From NCBI RefSeq assembly GCF_009739465.1, contig NZ_WHOM01000062.1:168832-222953 (forward strand): a stretch of 54,122 bases of DNA, in the 5' to 3' direction. A program made the position numbers and the translations under genes. How positions within the stretch are numbered: position 1 is the first letter of the stretch; the number at the start of each line of letters is the position of its first letter. The notes under the pieces are model-generated. The model did no database searches and was not told the origin of the DNA. It saw only the letters and a list, made by a program, of their open reading frames with translations. Below, one piece after another: positions 7,341 to 15,819 of the stretch. This DNA comes from Streptomyces apocyni. Lineage in GTDB: Bacteria; Actinomycetota; Actinomycetes; Streptomycetales; Streptomycetaceae.

Positions 7341-9211
7341 GCGGCACCACCCTTGGCGTCGCCCGGCTTCTCGTCGTCGACGATCTCGGCGTCGACCACG
7401 TCGTCCTCAGCCTTGGCCTGCTCGCCGCCCGGGGCGCCCGCGCCACCGGCCTCGGCGCCACCGGCCGCCTGAGCGGCCTGCGCGTCGGCGTACATGGCCT
7501 GACCCAGCTTCTGGGCGACGGCCTGGACCTTCTCGGTGGCGGTACGGATCTCGGCGGAGTCGTCGCCCTTGAGCTTCTCCTTCAGTTCCGTGACAGCCTC
7601 CTCGACCTCGGTCTTCACCTCGGCGGGGACCTTGTCCTCGTTGTCGGTGAGGAACTTCTCGGTCTGGTAGACGAGCTGCTCGCCCTGGTTACGGGACTCG
7701 GCGGCCTCGCGGCGCCGGGTGTCCTCCTCGGCGTACTGCTCGGCCTCCTGGCGCATCCGGTCGACCTCGTCCTTCGGCAGCGAGGAGCCGCCGGTGACGG
7801 TCATCTTCTGCTCCTTGCCCGTGCCCAGGTCCTTCGCGGTCACGTGCATGATGCCGTTGGCGTCGATGTCGAAGGCGACCTCGACCTGCGGGACGCCACG
7901 CGGGGCCGGCGGCAGACCGGTGAGCTCGAACATCCCGAGCTTCTTGTTGTACGCCGCGATCTCGCGCTCGCCCTGGTACACCTGGATCTGCACCGACGGC
8001 TGGTTGTCCTCGGCCGTCGTGAAGATCTCCGACCGCTTGGTCGGGATGGTGGTGTTCCGCTCGATGAGCTTCGTCATGATGCCGCCCTTGGTCTCAATGC
8101 CGAGGGACAGCGGGGTGACGTCGAGGAGCAGGACGTCCTTGACCTCACCCTTGAGGACACCGGCCTGCAGGGCGGCGCCGATGGCGACGACCTCGTCCGG
8201 GTTGACGCCCTTGTTGGCCTCCTTGCCGCCGGTCAGCTCCTTGACGAGCTCGGCGACGGCGGGCATACGGGTCGAGCCACCGACGAGAACGACGTGGTCG
8301 ATCTCGCTGAGCTGGATGCCCGCGTCCTTGATGACGTTGTGGAACGGCGTCTTGCAGCGCTCCAGAAGGTCACTGGTGAGCTGCTGGAACTGGGCGCGGG
8401 TGAGCTTCTCGTCCAGGTGCAGCGGGCCCTCGGCGGAGGCCGTGATGTAGGGCAGGTTGATGCTGGTCTCGGTGGACGAGGACAGCTCGATCTTGGCCTT
8501 CTCAGCGGCCTCACGCAGGCGCTGGAGCGCCATCTTGTCCTTGCTGAGGTCCACGCCGTGACCGTTGTTGAACTGCTTCACCAGGTAGTCGACGACGCGC
8601 TGGTCCCAGTCGTCACCACCGAGGTGGTTGTCACCGTTGGTGGCCTTCACCTCGACGACGCCGTCACCGATCTCAAGCAGCGAGACGTCGAAGGTGCCGC
8701 CACCGAGGTCGAAGACGAGAATGGTCTGGTCGTCCTTGTCGAGGCCGTACGCCAGGGCGGCGGCGGTCGGCTCGTTGACGATCCGCAGGACGTTCAGACC
8801 CGCGATCTCACCGGCCTCCTTGGTGGCCTGGCGCTCGGAGTCGTTGAAGTACGCCGGGACGGTGATGACCGCGTCGGTCACCTTCTCGCCCAGGTAGGAC
8901 TCGGCGTCGCGCTTCAGCTTCTGCAGGATGAACGCGCTCATCTGCTGCGGGTTGAAGTTCTTGTCGTCGAGGTTGATCTTCCAGTCGGTGCCCATGTGGC
9001 GCTTGACCGACCGGACGGTCCTGTCGACGTTGGTGACCGCCTGCCGCTTCGCGACCTCGCCGACGAGTACCTCACCGTTCTTGGCGAAGGCGACGACGGA
9101 CGGCGTGGTCCTGGCGCCCTCGGCGTTGGTGATGACGGTGGGCTCACCGCCCTCCAGAACGCTGACGACAGAGTTCGTCGTGCCCAGGTCGATGCCGACC
9201 GCACGTGCCAT
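7337..9211 (-). CDS. dnaK: DnaK, Hsp70 chaperone
   Basis: The protein has 624 residues. ATG 9211 is fixed by GGAGG 9 nt upstream and by the canonical N-terminus 'MARAVGIDLGTTNS'. The nucleotide-binding domain (about 1-360) contains 'VITVPAYFNDSERQAT', 'RIVNEPTAAALAYG', 'VFDLGGGTFDVS' and 'LVGGSTRMP'. The substrate-binding domain contains 'LLLDVTPLSLGIETKGG'. The C-terminal lid ends in an Ala/Gly-rich linker and 'DAEIVDDEKPG'. It is the first gene of the heat-shock operon and, with HspR, represses that operon. Two HAIR operators precede it. Confidence 0.98.
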   Translation of the reverse strand: MARAVGIDLGTTNSVVSVLEGGEPTVITNAEGARTTPSVVAFAKNGEVLVGEVAKRQAVTNVDRTVRSVKRHMGTDWKINLDDKNFNPQQMSAFILQKLKRDAESYLGEKVTDAVITVPAYFNDSERQATKEAGEIAGLNVLRIVNEPTAAALAYGLDKDDQTILVFDLGGGTFDVSLLEIGDGVVEVKATNGDNHLGGDDWDQRVVDYLVKQFNNGHGVDLSKDKMALQRLREAAEKAKIELSSSTETSINLPYITASAEGPLHLDEKLTRAQFQQLTSDLLERCKTPFHNVIKDAGIQLSEIDHVVLVGGSTRMPAVAELVKELTGGKEANKGVNPDEVVAIGAALQAGVLKGEVKDVLLLDVTPLSLGIETKGGIMTKLIERNTTIPTKRSEIFTTAEDNQPSVQIQVYQGEREIAAYNKKLGMFELTGLPPAPRGVPQVEVAFDIDANGIMHVTAKDLGTGKEQKMTVTGGSSLPKDEVDRMRQEAEQYAEEDTRRREAAESRNQGEQLVYQTEKFLTDNEDKVPAEVKTEVEEAVTELKEKLKGDDSAEIRTATEKVQAVAQKLGQAMYADAQAAQAAGGAEAGGAGAPGGEQAKAEDDVVDAEIVDDEKPGDAKGGAA

Positions 9212-9229
9212 TTCGATTCCTCCATTGAA

Positions 9230-9250
9230 CTTGAGTGGATCTGGCTCAAG
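9230..9250 (-). promoter_or_regulatory. HAIR operator 1 (HspR site) upstream of dnaK
   Basis: CTTGAGT-N7-GCTCAAG matches the established HAIR consensus CTTGAGT-N7-ACTCAAG with one change. It lies 18 bp upstream of the dnaK start. A possible vegetative -35, TTGACG (9277-9272 on the minus strand), and a weak -10, CATCCT (9254-9249), would put this site over the promoter and start point. Confidence 0.9.
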
Positions 9251-9281
9251 GATGCACGACACTCTGACCGACGTCAACAGA

Positions 9282-9302
9282 CCTGAGTCGCACCGACTCA
9301 AC
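9282..9302 (-). promoter_or_regulatory. HAIR operator 2 (HspR site) upstream of dnaK
   Basis: Read on the minus strand, GTTGAGT-N7-ACTCAGG matches HAIR at 12 of 14 half-site positions, with only the outer bases changed. It is centred 52 bp upstream of operator 1, that is five helical turns. The two sites would therefore lie on the same face of the DNA, which suits cooperative HspR-DnaK binding. Confidence 0.85.
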
Positions 9303-9534
9303 TTTTATCCCAGCCTTACGGGCAACCGTGAGGCGGAGGGGGAGGAGGAGGCGCAAGGGGAGCCGCCCGTTGGGGCGAATGGAGGCGAACGGGTCACGCG
9401 ATGCACCCGGGACGCGAGCGCCCCTAGGTTCGCCCATCTCGTACCCTCACCTGACAGGGCGAGAGCGCGAGAGCGCGACAGAGCGACAGGCCGACGGGCC
9501 GACGGGCCAACACGTGTAAGGGGGAGCCGCCTCG
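9303..9534. other. Intergenic region between dnaK and the membrane protein gene
   Basis: It is purine-rich at 9331-9360 and has short direct repeats (GAGAGCGC twice, GACGGGCC twice) at 9459-9510. No supported gene lies here. It must contain the promoter for the gene starting at 9535, but no clear boxes are visible. Confidence 0.5.
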
Positions 9535-11088
9535 GTGAGCGGTGTGGGGGACGCGGTCGAGGGGGACGCGGTCGAGGCGGACGGTGCCGCGCGGGCGCTT
9601 CGGCGGCCACCGGCGCTCCTGTGGGCGGGGGACGTCGGGGCCATGGCCGCGGGGTCCGGGCTGCTGGTGTGGATGTTCTGGGGCGACCCCGACCAGCGGC
9701 TCCTCATCCTGTTGGCCTGCCTGGGGCTCGCGGCCACCGCCCTCGCCGCGCTCGTACGGAACCGCATAGCCAACGGCCCGGTCCAGCCGAGCGAGATCAC
9801 GCGGGCCGTGCTCGACGACCAGGGCGTACGCACCACCCCCAGCGGCACCCCCAGCGGCACCCACGACCCCCTGCACCCCCTGGACCCCCTGGACCCCGCC
9901 CCACCCGGCACCCCCCTCCCCCACACCATCCCCCGCACCCCCCGCGCCCACCTCCGCTCCGCGCTCGTACAGCTGGGCCTGGGCAGCTGGTTCGTCGGGT
10001 TCTTCTTCCTCGTGATCGGCAGCCCGAACCCGCCCCCTCAGGTGGCGGAGATCCGCCGCGCCGGCGGAATCGTCGCCGAGGTACCCGTCACCGGCTCCTG
10101 GGTCATCGAGCACCACAAGGCGATGCGAGACGGCAGGCGCGCCCCCGGCAACGACACCTGGACCATGCGACTCAGCGTCAGCGTCCAGGACGACAAGGGC
10201 GAGACCAGGACCCTGAGTGTCCAAACCCGACGCTCGGAGCACCCCCGCCTCATCGGCCTCAGCACCATCAAGGTCATCTACGCACCCAGCGCCACCGAGC
10301 TCGGCGCCTACGTCGGGGCCAACTCCCACCCCGGGGGCAGCTTCGTCGGGTACGAGTCCGACCTCCACCGCATCCTGGAGGGCCGGACCCTCTCCAGCGT
10401 CCAGCTCTGGGTCTGCGGCATCCTGTGGACGGTTCTCGTCCTGCCTCCCGTGGCCTACCGGCTAATCCGCAGACTCAAGGCCGTCAGCGTCCTGCCCGGC
10501 CACACCCGCGCCCTGTACGGGACCTACACCGACCGGCACATCGCGGCAGGGGACACCCGCGTACGGCTCTTCCTGGACCCCCCGAGCGACGGCAACCTGA
10601 GCCCCGCCCTGGAAGGCCGTCAGGCCTGGCTGTGCTGGGACCCCAACCGGCTGCGGGTCGACGGCCCCCCGCCCAAGAACCCGAGAAGCAAGCGCCAGCC
10701 ACGGCGGGGCCCAAAGGCCAAGGAGGCCAGGGCCGCCCTGATCCTCGACGACGGCTGGGTCCTGTACGGCACGGCCCGTTTCCCCCAGCTGAGCACCCCT
10801 CAGAACCCCACCGTCCAGGACCCGGCCCGCGTAGGCGTCCCCGCGGACAGCCCACGGGCACCGGTGGACGCGACCAGGACCGTACGCCCCTGGCTCGCGC
10901 GGGGCATGTGGCCTCTGGTCATCAGCCGCGTCTCACTCGTCTCGTACGCCTTGACCCTGGCCTCCAGCGCCCTGCTGTTCACCGGCGCGGTCTCCGGCTT
11001 CCCCCGCCTGCTGCTCGGCCTGTTCGGGGCTGGCTGCCTGCTGACGGCGGCCTTCAGCCACTACCCCGAACCAGAGATACCGGAGTAA
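9535..11088 (+). CDS. Hypothetical polytopic membrane protein
   Basis: The protein has 517 residues. The GTG start at 9535 has GGGGGAG about 10 nt upstream. I see about six membrane segments: two near residues 27-75 ('LLWAGDVGAMAAGSGLLVWMF', 'LLILLACLGLAATALAALV'), one near 150-168 ('LGSWFVGFFFLVIG'), one near 290-310 ('LWVCGILWTVLVLPPVAYRLI') and two at the C-terminus. Soluble loops lie between them, including a Thr/Pro-rich linker around residues 98-130 with 'PSGTPSGT' repeats. No motif identifies a function. It lies upstream of the secretion-like operon and may or may not belong to it. Confidence 0.75.
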   Translation: MSGVGDAVEGDAVEADGAARALRRPPALLWAGDVGAMAAGSGLLVWMFWGDPDQRLLILLACLGLAATALAALVRNRIANGPVQPSEITRAVLDDQGVRTTPSGTPSGTHDPLHPLDPLDPAPPGTPLPHTIPRTPRAHLRSALVQLGLGSWFVGFFFLVIGSPNPPPQVAEIRRAGGIVAEVPVTGSWVIEHHKAMRDGRRAPGNDTWTMRLSVSVQDDKGETRTLSVQTRRSEHPRLIGLSTIKVIYAPSATELGAYVGANSHPGGSFVGYESDLHRILEGRTLSSVQLWVCGILWTVLVLPPVAYRLIRRLKAVSVLPGHTRALYGTYTDRHIAAGDTRVRLFLDPPSDGNLSPALEGRQAWLCWDPNRLRVDGPPPKNPRSKRQPRRGPKAKEARAALILDDGWVLYGTARFPQLSTPQNPTVQDPARVGVPADSPRAPVDATRTVRPWLARGMWPLVISRVSLVSYALTLASSALLFTGAVSGFPRLLLGLFGAGCLLTAAFSHYPEPEIPE

Positions 11089-11430
11089 CCCAGCACGCAG
11101 CCCGGCGCGTAGCCCGGCACTTGGCGCGGCGCACCGAAAAGAACCAGCCAATCGCGTCGCCGCGATGAGCCTTAACAACGACCACACACCGTGACGGTTA
11201 CGGTCTGCTCATTGCTCGGCGTCAACCCTCGTGATACACAGAGTGACGATACAGGCCTTCGCATGCCGCCCGGCGTCCTGCCACCGGGCGGCTGACGGAG
11301 ATCCATGGCAAGTCTTCTGACGAATGGCTCGAGTCGCGATACGACAGGGAAATTCTCAGCGAGAATAGGCGTGACCTCTGCACACCAGCAGAGGGTGCAT
11401 AACTACCCAATAGGGGCGGTGAGTTACATC
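11089..11430. promoter_or_regulatory. Leader region of the secretion-like operon
   Basis: GCCGCCCGG (11265-11273) and CCGGGCGGC (11284-11292) form a 9-bp hairpin, probably the terminator of the upstream gene. ATTCTC-AGC-GAGAAT (11352-11366) is a perfect palindrome 65 bp before ATG 11431 and may be an operator or -10 region. An ATG at 11305 with GGAG 4 nt upstream opens an in-frame extension of the next gene. If used, it adds 42 residues of unremarkable sequence. Confidence 0.4.
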
Positions 11431-11739
11431 ATGCTTATGGCAGCCGAAGAGGGCGACATCACCACCATCATTGGTGGGATTGCCCCCGACTGGGGGCCCT
11501 TCGGGAGCCTGGGCACCGAAGCGAAGGTGATGATCGAGGTAGTGATGGCGATCGCCATCCTCCTCTGTCTCGGCATCGCGATCTGGGGCGCGGCCAAGCA
11601 ACGCATCGGCGCCACGGCTCTGCGGGACACCTTCAGCGCGGAGCAGGGCAAGGGCCTCATCATCGCCGGGCTGACCGGTGTCTTCATCATCGGCTCACTC
11701 GGCACACTCTTCACCATCGTGTACGGGATGGCCGTCTAG
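11431..11739 (+). CDS. VirB2/pilin-like small membrane protein of a type IV secretion-like operon
   Basis: The protein has 102 residues from ATG 11431 (GGTGAG 8 nt upstream), or 144 residues if the ATG at 11305 is used. Two hydrophobic helices ('VMIEVVMAIAILLCLGIAIWGAA' and 'GLIIAGLTGVFIIGSLGTLFTIVYG') are separated by a short polar loop containing 'RIGATALRDTFSAEQGKG'. This size and two-helix layout fit VirB2/TrbC-type subunits and the small membrane proteins that open actinobacterial conjugation-type operons. The downstream VirB8-, VirB6-, VirB4- and VirD4-like genes support the role. Sequence similarity alone would not prove it. Confidence 0.65.
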   Translation: MLMAAEEGDITTIIGGIAPDWGPFGSLGTEAKVMIEVVMAIAILLCLGIAIWGAAKQRIGATALRDTFSAEQGKGLIIAGLTGVFIIGSLGTLFTIVYGMAV

Positions 11740-11945
11740 CCCCGCCACCACTCGCGCACCCCACGTCCGGCGCACGCCCGGCCCCCGTCGTCCCTGACCC
11801 CCCGTCCCCCATCCACCCTTTCGTGCCCACCGGCTGAGGTTGCGTCACCCTGATGTCGAGTCACCACACCGCGCCCGCGCGGGAACCAGCAGGGCTACCG
11901 TCTTACTACGCGGTTCAAGCAAAAGGTTGAGGGGGCGTACGCGGC

Positions 11946-12815
11946 ATGAGTCTCGGCGAGGAGCGAGGCCGACCGGAGGACGGCGGCGACGGCGGGTACG
12001 CCAACCCTGACGACGGCTACGGCGGCACGGGCCAGACCCGTACCCGCCTCCCCGAGGGCCGGGACATCTACGGCGGCGCGCGCCGCCCCGCGCGCTCCTC
12101 ACGCAGCCTCGTGACGGTCGTCGGCGTGGTCGTACTCCTCATCGCCGCGATCGCGTTCGCGAACCGTGGGGACGGCGGGGGCGACGGCTCCAGCGACAAC
12201 GATGGCGGCGGCAAGCCAGGCGCGGCCCCGACGGCAGCGTCCGGCCAGGACCCGGTCACGGGGAAGGCGGGGGGCATCCCGACGGGGTACACGCGGGATC
12301 GCGAGGGCGCGCAGAGCGCGGCGGCGAACTATGCGGTGGCGCTGGGTTCTGACGGCATGTTCGACGCGGGACGTCGGCAGGAGATCGTGAGCACCGTATA
12401 CGCCCCTGACGTGGCCGCTCAGCGGCAAGGCGACCTCGACAAGGTCTACTCCGACACGAAGTTCCTAACCAGCATCGGCCTGAACGAGGACGGCTCGCCC
12501 CCCAAGGACCAGACGTTCGTCTCTCGCTTCAGCCCGCTCGGCACCAAGGTCGAGAAGTACAGCGACGGCACCGCACGCGTCGCGGTCTGGTACTCAGCCC
12601 TGTTCGGGCTGGCCGGTACCGGCTCACCGAACCCGGTCTCCGAGAGTTGGTACACGAACACGTTCGACCTGAAGTGGGTCGATGGGGACTGGAAGGTCAC
12701 CGACTTCGAGCAGGAAGAGGGCCCGGCCCCCGTGGCCCGTGACCAAACAGCCTCCACAGCCGAGGAGATGGCCGAGGCGGTTGAGCAGTTCGGAGGGTTC
12801 ACCTATGCCCGGTAA
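11946..12815 (+). CDS. VirB8/TcpC-like bitopic membrane protein
   Basis: The protein has 289 residues. A Gly/Asp/Arg-rich cytoplasmic N-terminus (1-50) and one transmembrane helix ('LVTVVGVVVLLIAAIAF', about 55-71) are followed by a Gly/Ser/Asp linker. The extracytoplasmic domain (about 115-289) has an NTF2/VirB8-like feel: a helix 'AQSAAANYAVALGSDGMF', a later 'RVAVWYSALFGLAG' and 'SWYTNTFDLKWVDGDWKVTDF'. The W-x-V-x-D-F ending is typical of actinobacterial TcpC/VirB8-type domains. It ends 11 nt inside the next gene. Confidence 0.65.
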   Translation: MSLGEERGRPEDGGDGGYANPDDGYGGTGQTRTRLPEGRDIYGGARRPARSSRSLVTVVGVVVLLIAAIAFANRGDGGGDGSSDNDGGGKPGAAPTAASGQDPVTGKAGGIPTGYTRDREGAQSAAANYAVALGSDGMFDAGRRQEIVSTVYAPDVAAQRQGDLDKVYSDTKFLTSIGLNEDGSPPKDQTFVSRFSPLGTKVEKYSDGTARVAVWYSALFGLAGTGSPNPVSESWYTNTFDLKWVDGDWKVTDFEQEEGPAPVARDQTASTAEEMAEAVEQFGGFTYAR

Positions 12816-14184
12816 ACTTCGCCGCCGCGCTCTCCCCCTGACAGCCACCCTGGCGGCCGTGCAGGGGACCTGTCTGCTGCTCGCCTCACGAGTCGTCGCA
12901 GCGCCGGACCCGGACAACGACGACCCCTGTGATCTCATCCGCGGCCCCGCCAAGGAGTACTGCGAGAGCGGCGACGACAGTGGCGGCTCAACGAAAGACC
13001 CCACAGAAGGCGGCCTAGGCGTCCTAGACCCCCTCTCCTCCCTGGCCAAAGGCTGCGCCGAAGCCGCCTCCTGGACCGTCGACAAGCTCAGTAACGCCGT
13101 CGACTCCACCGCCAACGTCGACTTCACCAACCCCACCTTCCTCCAGCAGTACGCCGTCGTCTTCGCCGCCGCCACGATCCTCACCCTCCTCCTCTGGCTG
13201 CTCGCGGTAGCCAAGCGGGCCGTCCGGGGCGTCCCCCTCACCACCGCCATCTCCGAAGCCATCGGCTTCCTCTGGCTGACCGTCCTCGCCTCCGCCTTCA
13301 CCCCCCTCATCCTCTACACGATCGTCTCGGCCACCGACGCCGTCAGTGAGGTCATCGCCAAGGGCACCGGCGGCCAGACCGACGCGTTCTTCGGGCAGTT
13401 CTCCGAGGCGCTGGAGAAGGGCGAGAACATCGGCGGCGGCCCGATCATGCTGATCGTCGTGTCGCTGGTGTCGATCCTCGCCGCGGGTGTCCTGTGGTTG
13501 GAACTCGTCCTCCGGGCGGCCCTCCTCTACGTCGGCGCTCTCCTCGGGACCGTCGTCTACGCAGGGCTGGTCGACAAGAACCTCTGGGGCCACGTACGCC
13601 GCTGGGCCGGGATCATGATCGCCGTGATCCTGGTCAAGCCGGTCATCGTGATCGTGCTCGGGCTCGCCGGGGCGCTCTCATCGGACGACGGGCCCGACTC
13701 GTTCTCCGCGGTCGTCTCCGGGCTGGCGATCATCCTGCTGGCCATCTTCGCGTCGGCGATGATCTACCGCTTCGTTCCCGGCTTCGGCGACGAGATCGCC
13801 GCGGGCCGCAACAACCGCATCATGCAGGGTGCCGAAGGCAAGGCCGCCGCCGTGATCTCCTCCCCGGCGTCGATGGTGTCGCAGGGCATCAAGACGCACA
13901 GCGGCCGTGGCGGAAGCGGAGGCGGCTCCGAAGGCGGCTCCCAGGCCGCCCGCCCCGCCAACCCCGCGAGCGGAGGCGTCGCCGCGCACGGCCAGCGCGG
14001 CCCCGCGCCCGCCGCGGCCCCGAAGGGCGGCGGAACTGTCCCCTCCGCCGCCCCCGCCCCCCGTACGAGCAGCCCCACCAGCGGACCGCACGGCTCCCGT
14101 GCGGCAGCGGCCGCCCCGCCTCGTACCACCGCGCCCACCGCGCCCCGCACACCGAACAACCGCACAGGAGGTGACGGGCGTTGA
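12805..14184 (+). CDS. VirB6/TrbL-like polytopic membrane protein
   Basis: The protein has 459 residues. ATG 12805 is chosen because GGAGGG precedes it and it begins a signal-like N-terminus ('LPLTATLAAVQGTCLLLA'). An extracytoplasmic acidic loop (about 30-75) is followed by at least six membrane helices between residues 110 and 330 ('YAVVFAAATILTLLLWLLAV', 'IGFLWLTVLASAFTPLILYTIV', 'IMLIVVSLVSILAAGVLWLELVLR' and others; only short parts are given). A long Ala/Pro/Ser/Gly low-complexity tail (about 360-459) completes it. The membrane core with a central channel-type domain suits VirB6/TrbL. It overlaps both neighbours. Confidence 0.7.
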   Translation: MPGKLRRRALPLTATLAAVQGTCLLLASRVVAAPDPDNDDPCDLIRGPAKEYCESGDDSGGSTKDPTEGGLGVLDPLSSLAKGCAEAASWTVDKLSNAVDSTANVDFTNPTFLQQYAVVFAAATILTLLLWLLAVAKRAVRGVPLTTAISEAIGFLWLTVLASAFTPLILYTIVSATDAVSEVIAKGTGGQTDAFFGQFSEALEKGENIGGGPIMLIVVSLVSILAAGVLWLELVLRAALLYVGALLGTVVYAGLVDKNLWGHVRRWAGIMIAVILVKPVIVIVLGLAGALSSDDGPDSFSAVVSGLAIILLAIFASAMIYRFVPGFGDEIAAGRNNRIMQGAEGKAAAVISSPASMVSQGIKTHSGRGGSGGGSEGGSQAARPANPASGGVAAHGQRGPAPAAAPKGGGTVPSAAPAPRTSSPTSGPHGSRAAAAAPPRTTAPTAPRTPNNRTGGDGR

Positions 14185-15806
14185 CGACCCAGACTCACTC
14201 CCACGAGTCGCACCAGTCCTACCAGTCCCATACGGTCGCACCCCGCCGCACGTATCTCATCGGCCGCGCCCGGCCGAACGCGATCATCGGCAAGAACCGC
14301 GAGACCGGCGAGATCGCGCTGATCATCGCGGGCGCGTTCGTCGGCATGATGTGCGGACTGCTCGTCCCCGTCCTGTCGCTGCGGATCGTGCTCCTGATGG
14401 GCTTTCCGATGCTCGCGCTCGCCGCCGTCTACGTCCCGTACAACGGCCGCACCTTCTACCGGTGGTTCGAGATCAACCGCAGCTACAAGCGCAGCCTGCG
14501 CGGCAGCGGCAGAGCCGCCACCTACCGCTCGGGGGCGGCCGAGGCCGGAGTGCGCCTCGACGGCCGGGAGGTCGAGGTCGGGCCGCCGCCGGGGATCGGG
14601 CGGATCACCTGGCTGGCCGCGCCCTTCGGTCCTGACGAGATCGCCGTACTGCTGCACGCGGACCGCCGTACCGTCACCGCCGCCATCGAGATCGAGGGGC
14701 CGGGGGTCGGCCTGCGTGACTCCGAGGACCAGGAAGCCCTCGTCGACCGCTTCGGGACGCTGCTCAAGCATGTGGCGAACGGCGACGGGTTCGTCACCCG
14801 CATCCAGATGCTCGCCCGTACGCTGCCCGCCGACCCGGACGCCCACGCCAAGGACGTCGCGGCGCGCGGCAACGACCGGGCGCCAGGCTGGCTGCAGGGC
14901 TCGTACGACCAGCTCCAGTCCATGGTGTCCACCAGCAGCGAGCAGCACCGCGCCTACCTGGTCGCCTGCATGCACTACAACCGCGAACTGGCGGCCGAGG
15001 CCAGCACCCTGGCCCGCGCCTCCCGCGCGCACTCGGCCCCCGCTGACGCGTCCGGCGGCGCCTCCCGTGGCCGCAAACTGGACAAGGACGCCGGGCTCGC
15101 CATCGTCCTCGCCCGTGAGCTCACCGACATCTGCTCACGCCTCCAAGAGGCGGACATCCGCGTCCGCCAGCCGCTCGGCCAGGGCCGGTTGTCCTCGCTC
15201 GTCCACTCGATGTACGACCCGGACCACCCCATAGACCACATCCAGGCCATGACCCGGCGCAACGCCTGGCCCGCCGAACTGGACGCCATGGAGCCCACGT
15301 ACCTCCAGGCGAAGACCCGCGAGTCCTCGACCCGTGAGCCCTGGTGCCACGCCACCGCCTGGGTGAAGGAGTGGCCGATGACGCCGGTCGGGGTGAACTT
15401 CCTCGCGCCGCTGCTCGTCCACACCCCGGACGTGATCCGTACGGTCGCGGTCACCATGGACCTCGAACCCACCGAGGTCGCGATCGAGCGGATGCTGACC
15501 GAGAAGACCAACGACGAGGCCGAGGCCTCCCGTCAGGCCAAGATGAACCGCACCGTCGACCCCCGCGACATGGCCGCCCACTCCCGCCTCGACCAGCGCG
15601 GCGAGGACCTGGCCAGCGGCGCGGCCGGGGTGAACCTGGTCGGCTACATCACGGTCTCGGCCCGCTCCCCCGAGGCACTGGCCCGCGACAAGCGCACCAT
15701 CCGCGCCTCCGCCGGAAAGTCCTACCTCAAGCTGGAGTGGTGCGACCGCGAGCACCACCGCGCCTTCGTCAACACGCTCCCGTTCGCGACCGGCATCCGA
15801 AGGTAA
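14181..15806 (+). CDS. SCO6880-family protein of the secretion-like operon
   Basis: The protein has 541 residues. It uses a rare TTG start at 14181, fixed by a perfect AGGAGG 9 nt upstream. The TTG overlaps the preceding stop (TTGA). A His/Ser-rich start is followed by two membrane helices ('IALIIAGAFVGMMCGLLVP', 'IVLLMGFPMLALAAVYVP', about residues 45-85) and a long cytoplasmic region with 'RGEDLASGAAGVNLVGYITVSA' and 'FVNTLPFATGI'. The latter resembles the part of VirB4 proteins that precedes the ATPase domain. With the next gene it looks like a VirB3/VirB4 N-terminal half split from the ATPase half. The SCO6880 family name is from memory of Streptomyces annotation. Confidence 0.75.
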   Translation: MTTQTHSHESHQSYQSHTVAPRRTYLIGRARPNAIIGKNRETGEIALIIAGAFVGMMCGLLVPVLSLRIVLLMGFPMLALAAVYVPYNGRTFYRWFEINRSYKRSLRGSGRAATYRSGAAEAGVRLDGREVEVGPPPGIGRITWLAAPFGPDEIAVLLHADRRTVTAAIEIEGPGVGLRDSEDQEALVDRFGTLLKHVANGDGFVTRIQMLARTLPADPDAHAKDVAARGNDRAPGWLQGSYDQLQSMVSTSSEQHRAYLVACMHYNRELAAEASTLARASRAHSAPADASGGASRGRKLDKDAGLAIVLARELTDICSRLQEADIRVRQPLGQGRLSSLVHSMYDPDHPIDHIQAMTRRNAWPAELDAMEPTYLQAKTRESSTREPWCHATAWVKEWPMTPVGVNFLAPLLVHTPDVIRTVAVTMDLEPTEVAIERMLTEKTNDEAEASRQAKMNRTVDPRDMAAHSRLDQRGEDLASGAAGVNLVGYITVSARSPEALARDKRTIRASAGKSYLKLEWCDREHHRAFVNTLPFATGIRR

Positions 15807-15819
15807 GGGCGTACAGCTG

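Noticed and set aside
5346..9286. Very long open frames on the plus strand opposite dnaJ, grpE and dnaK
   Set aside because: They are antisense to well-conserved chaperone genes and arise from GC-rich codon bias; the sequences have no recognisable domains.
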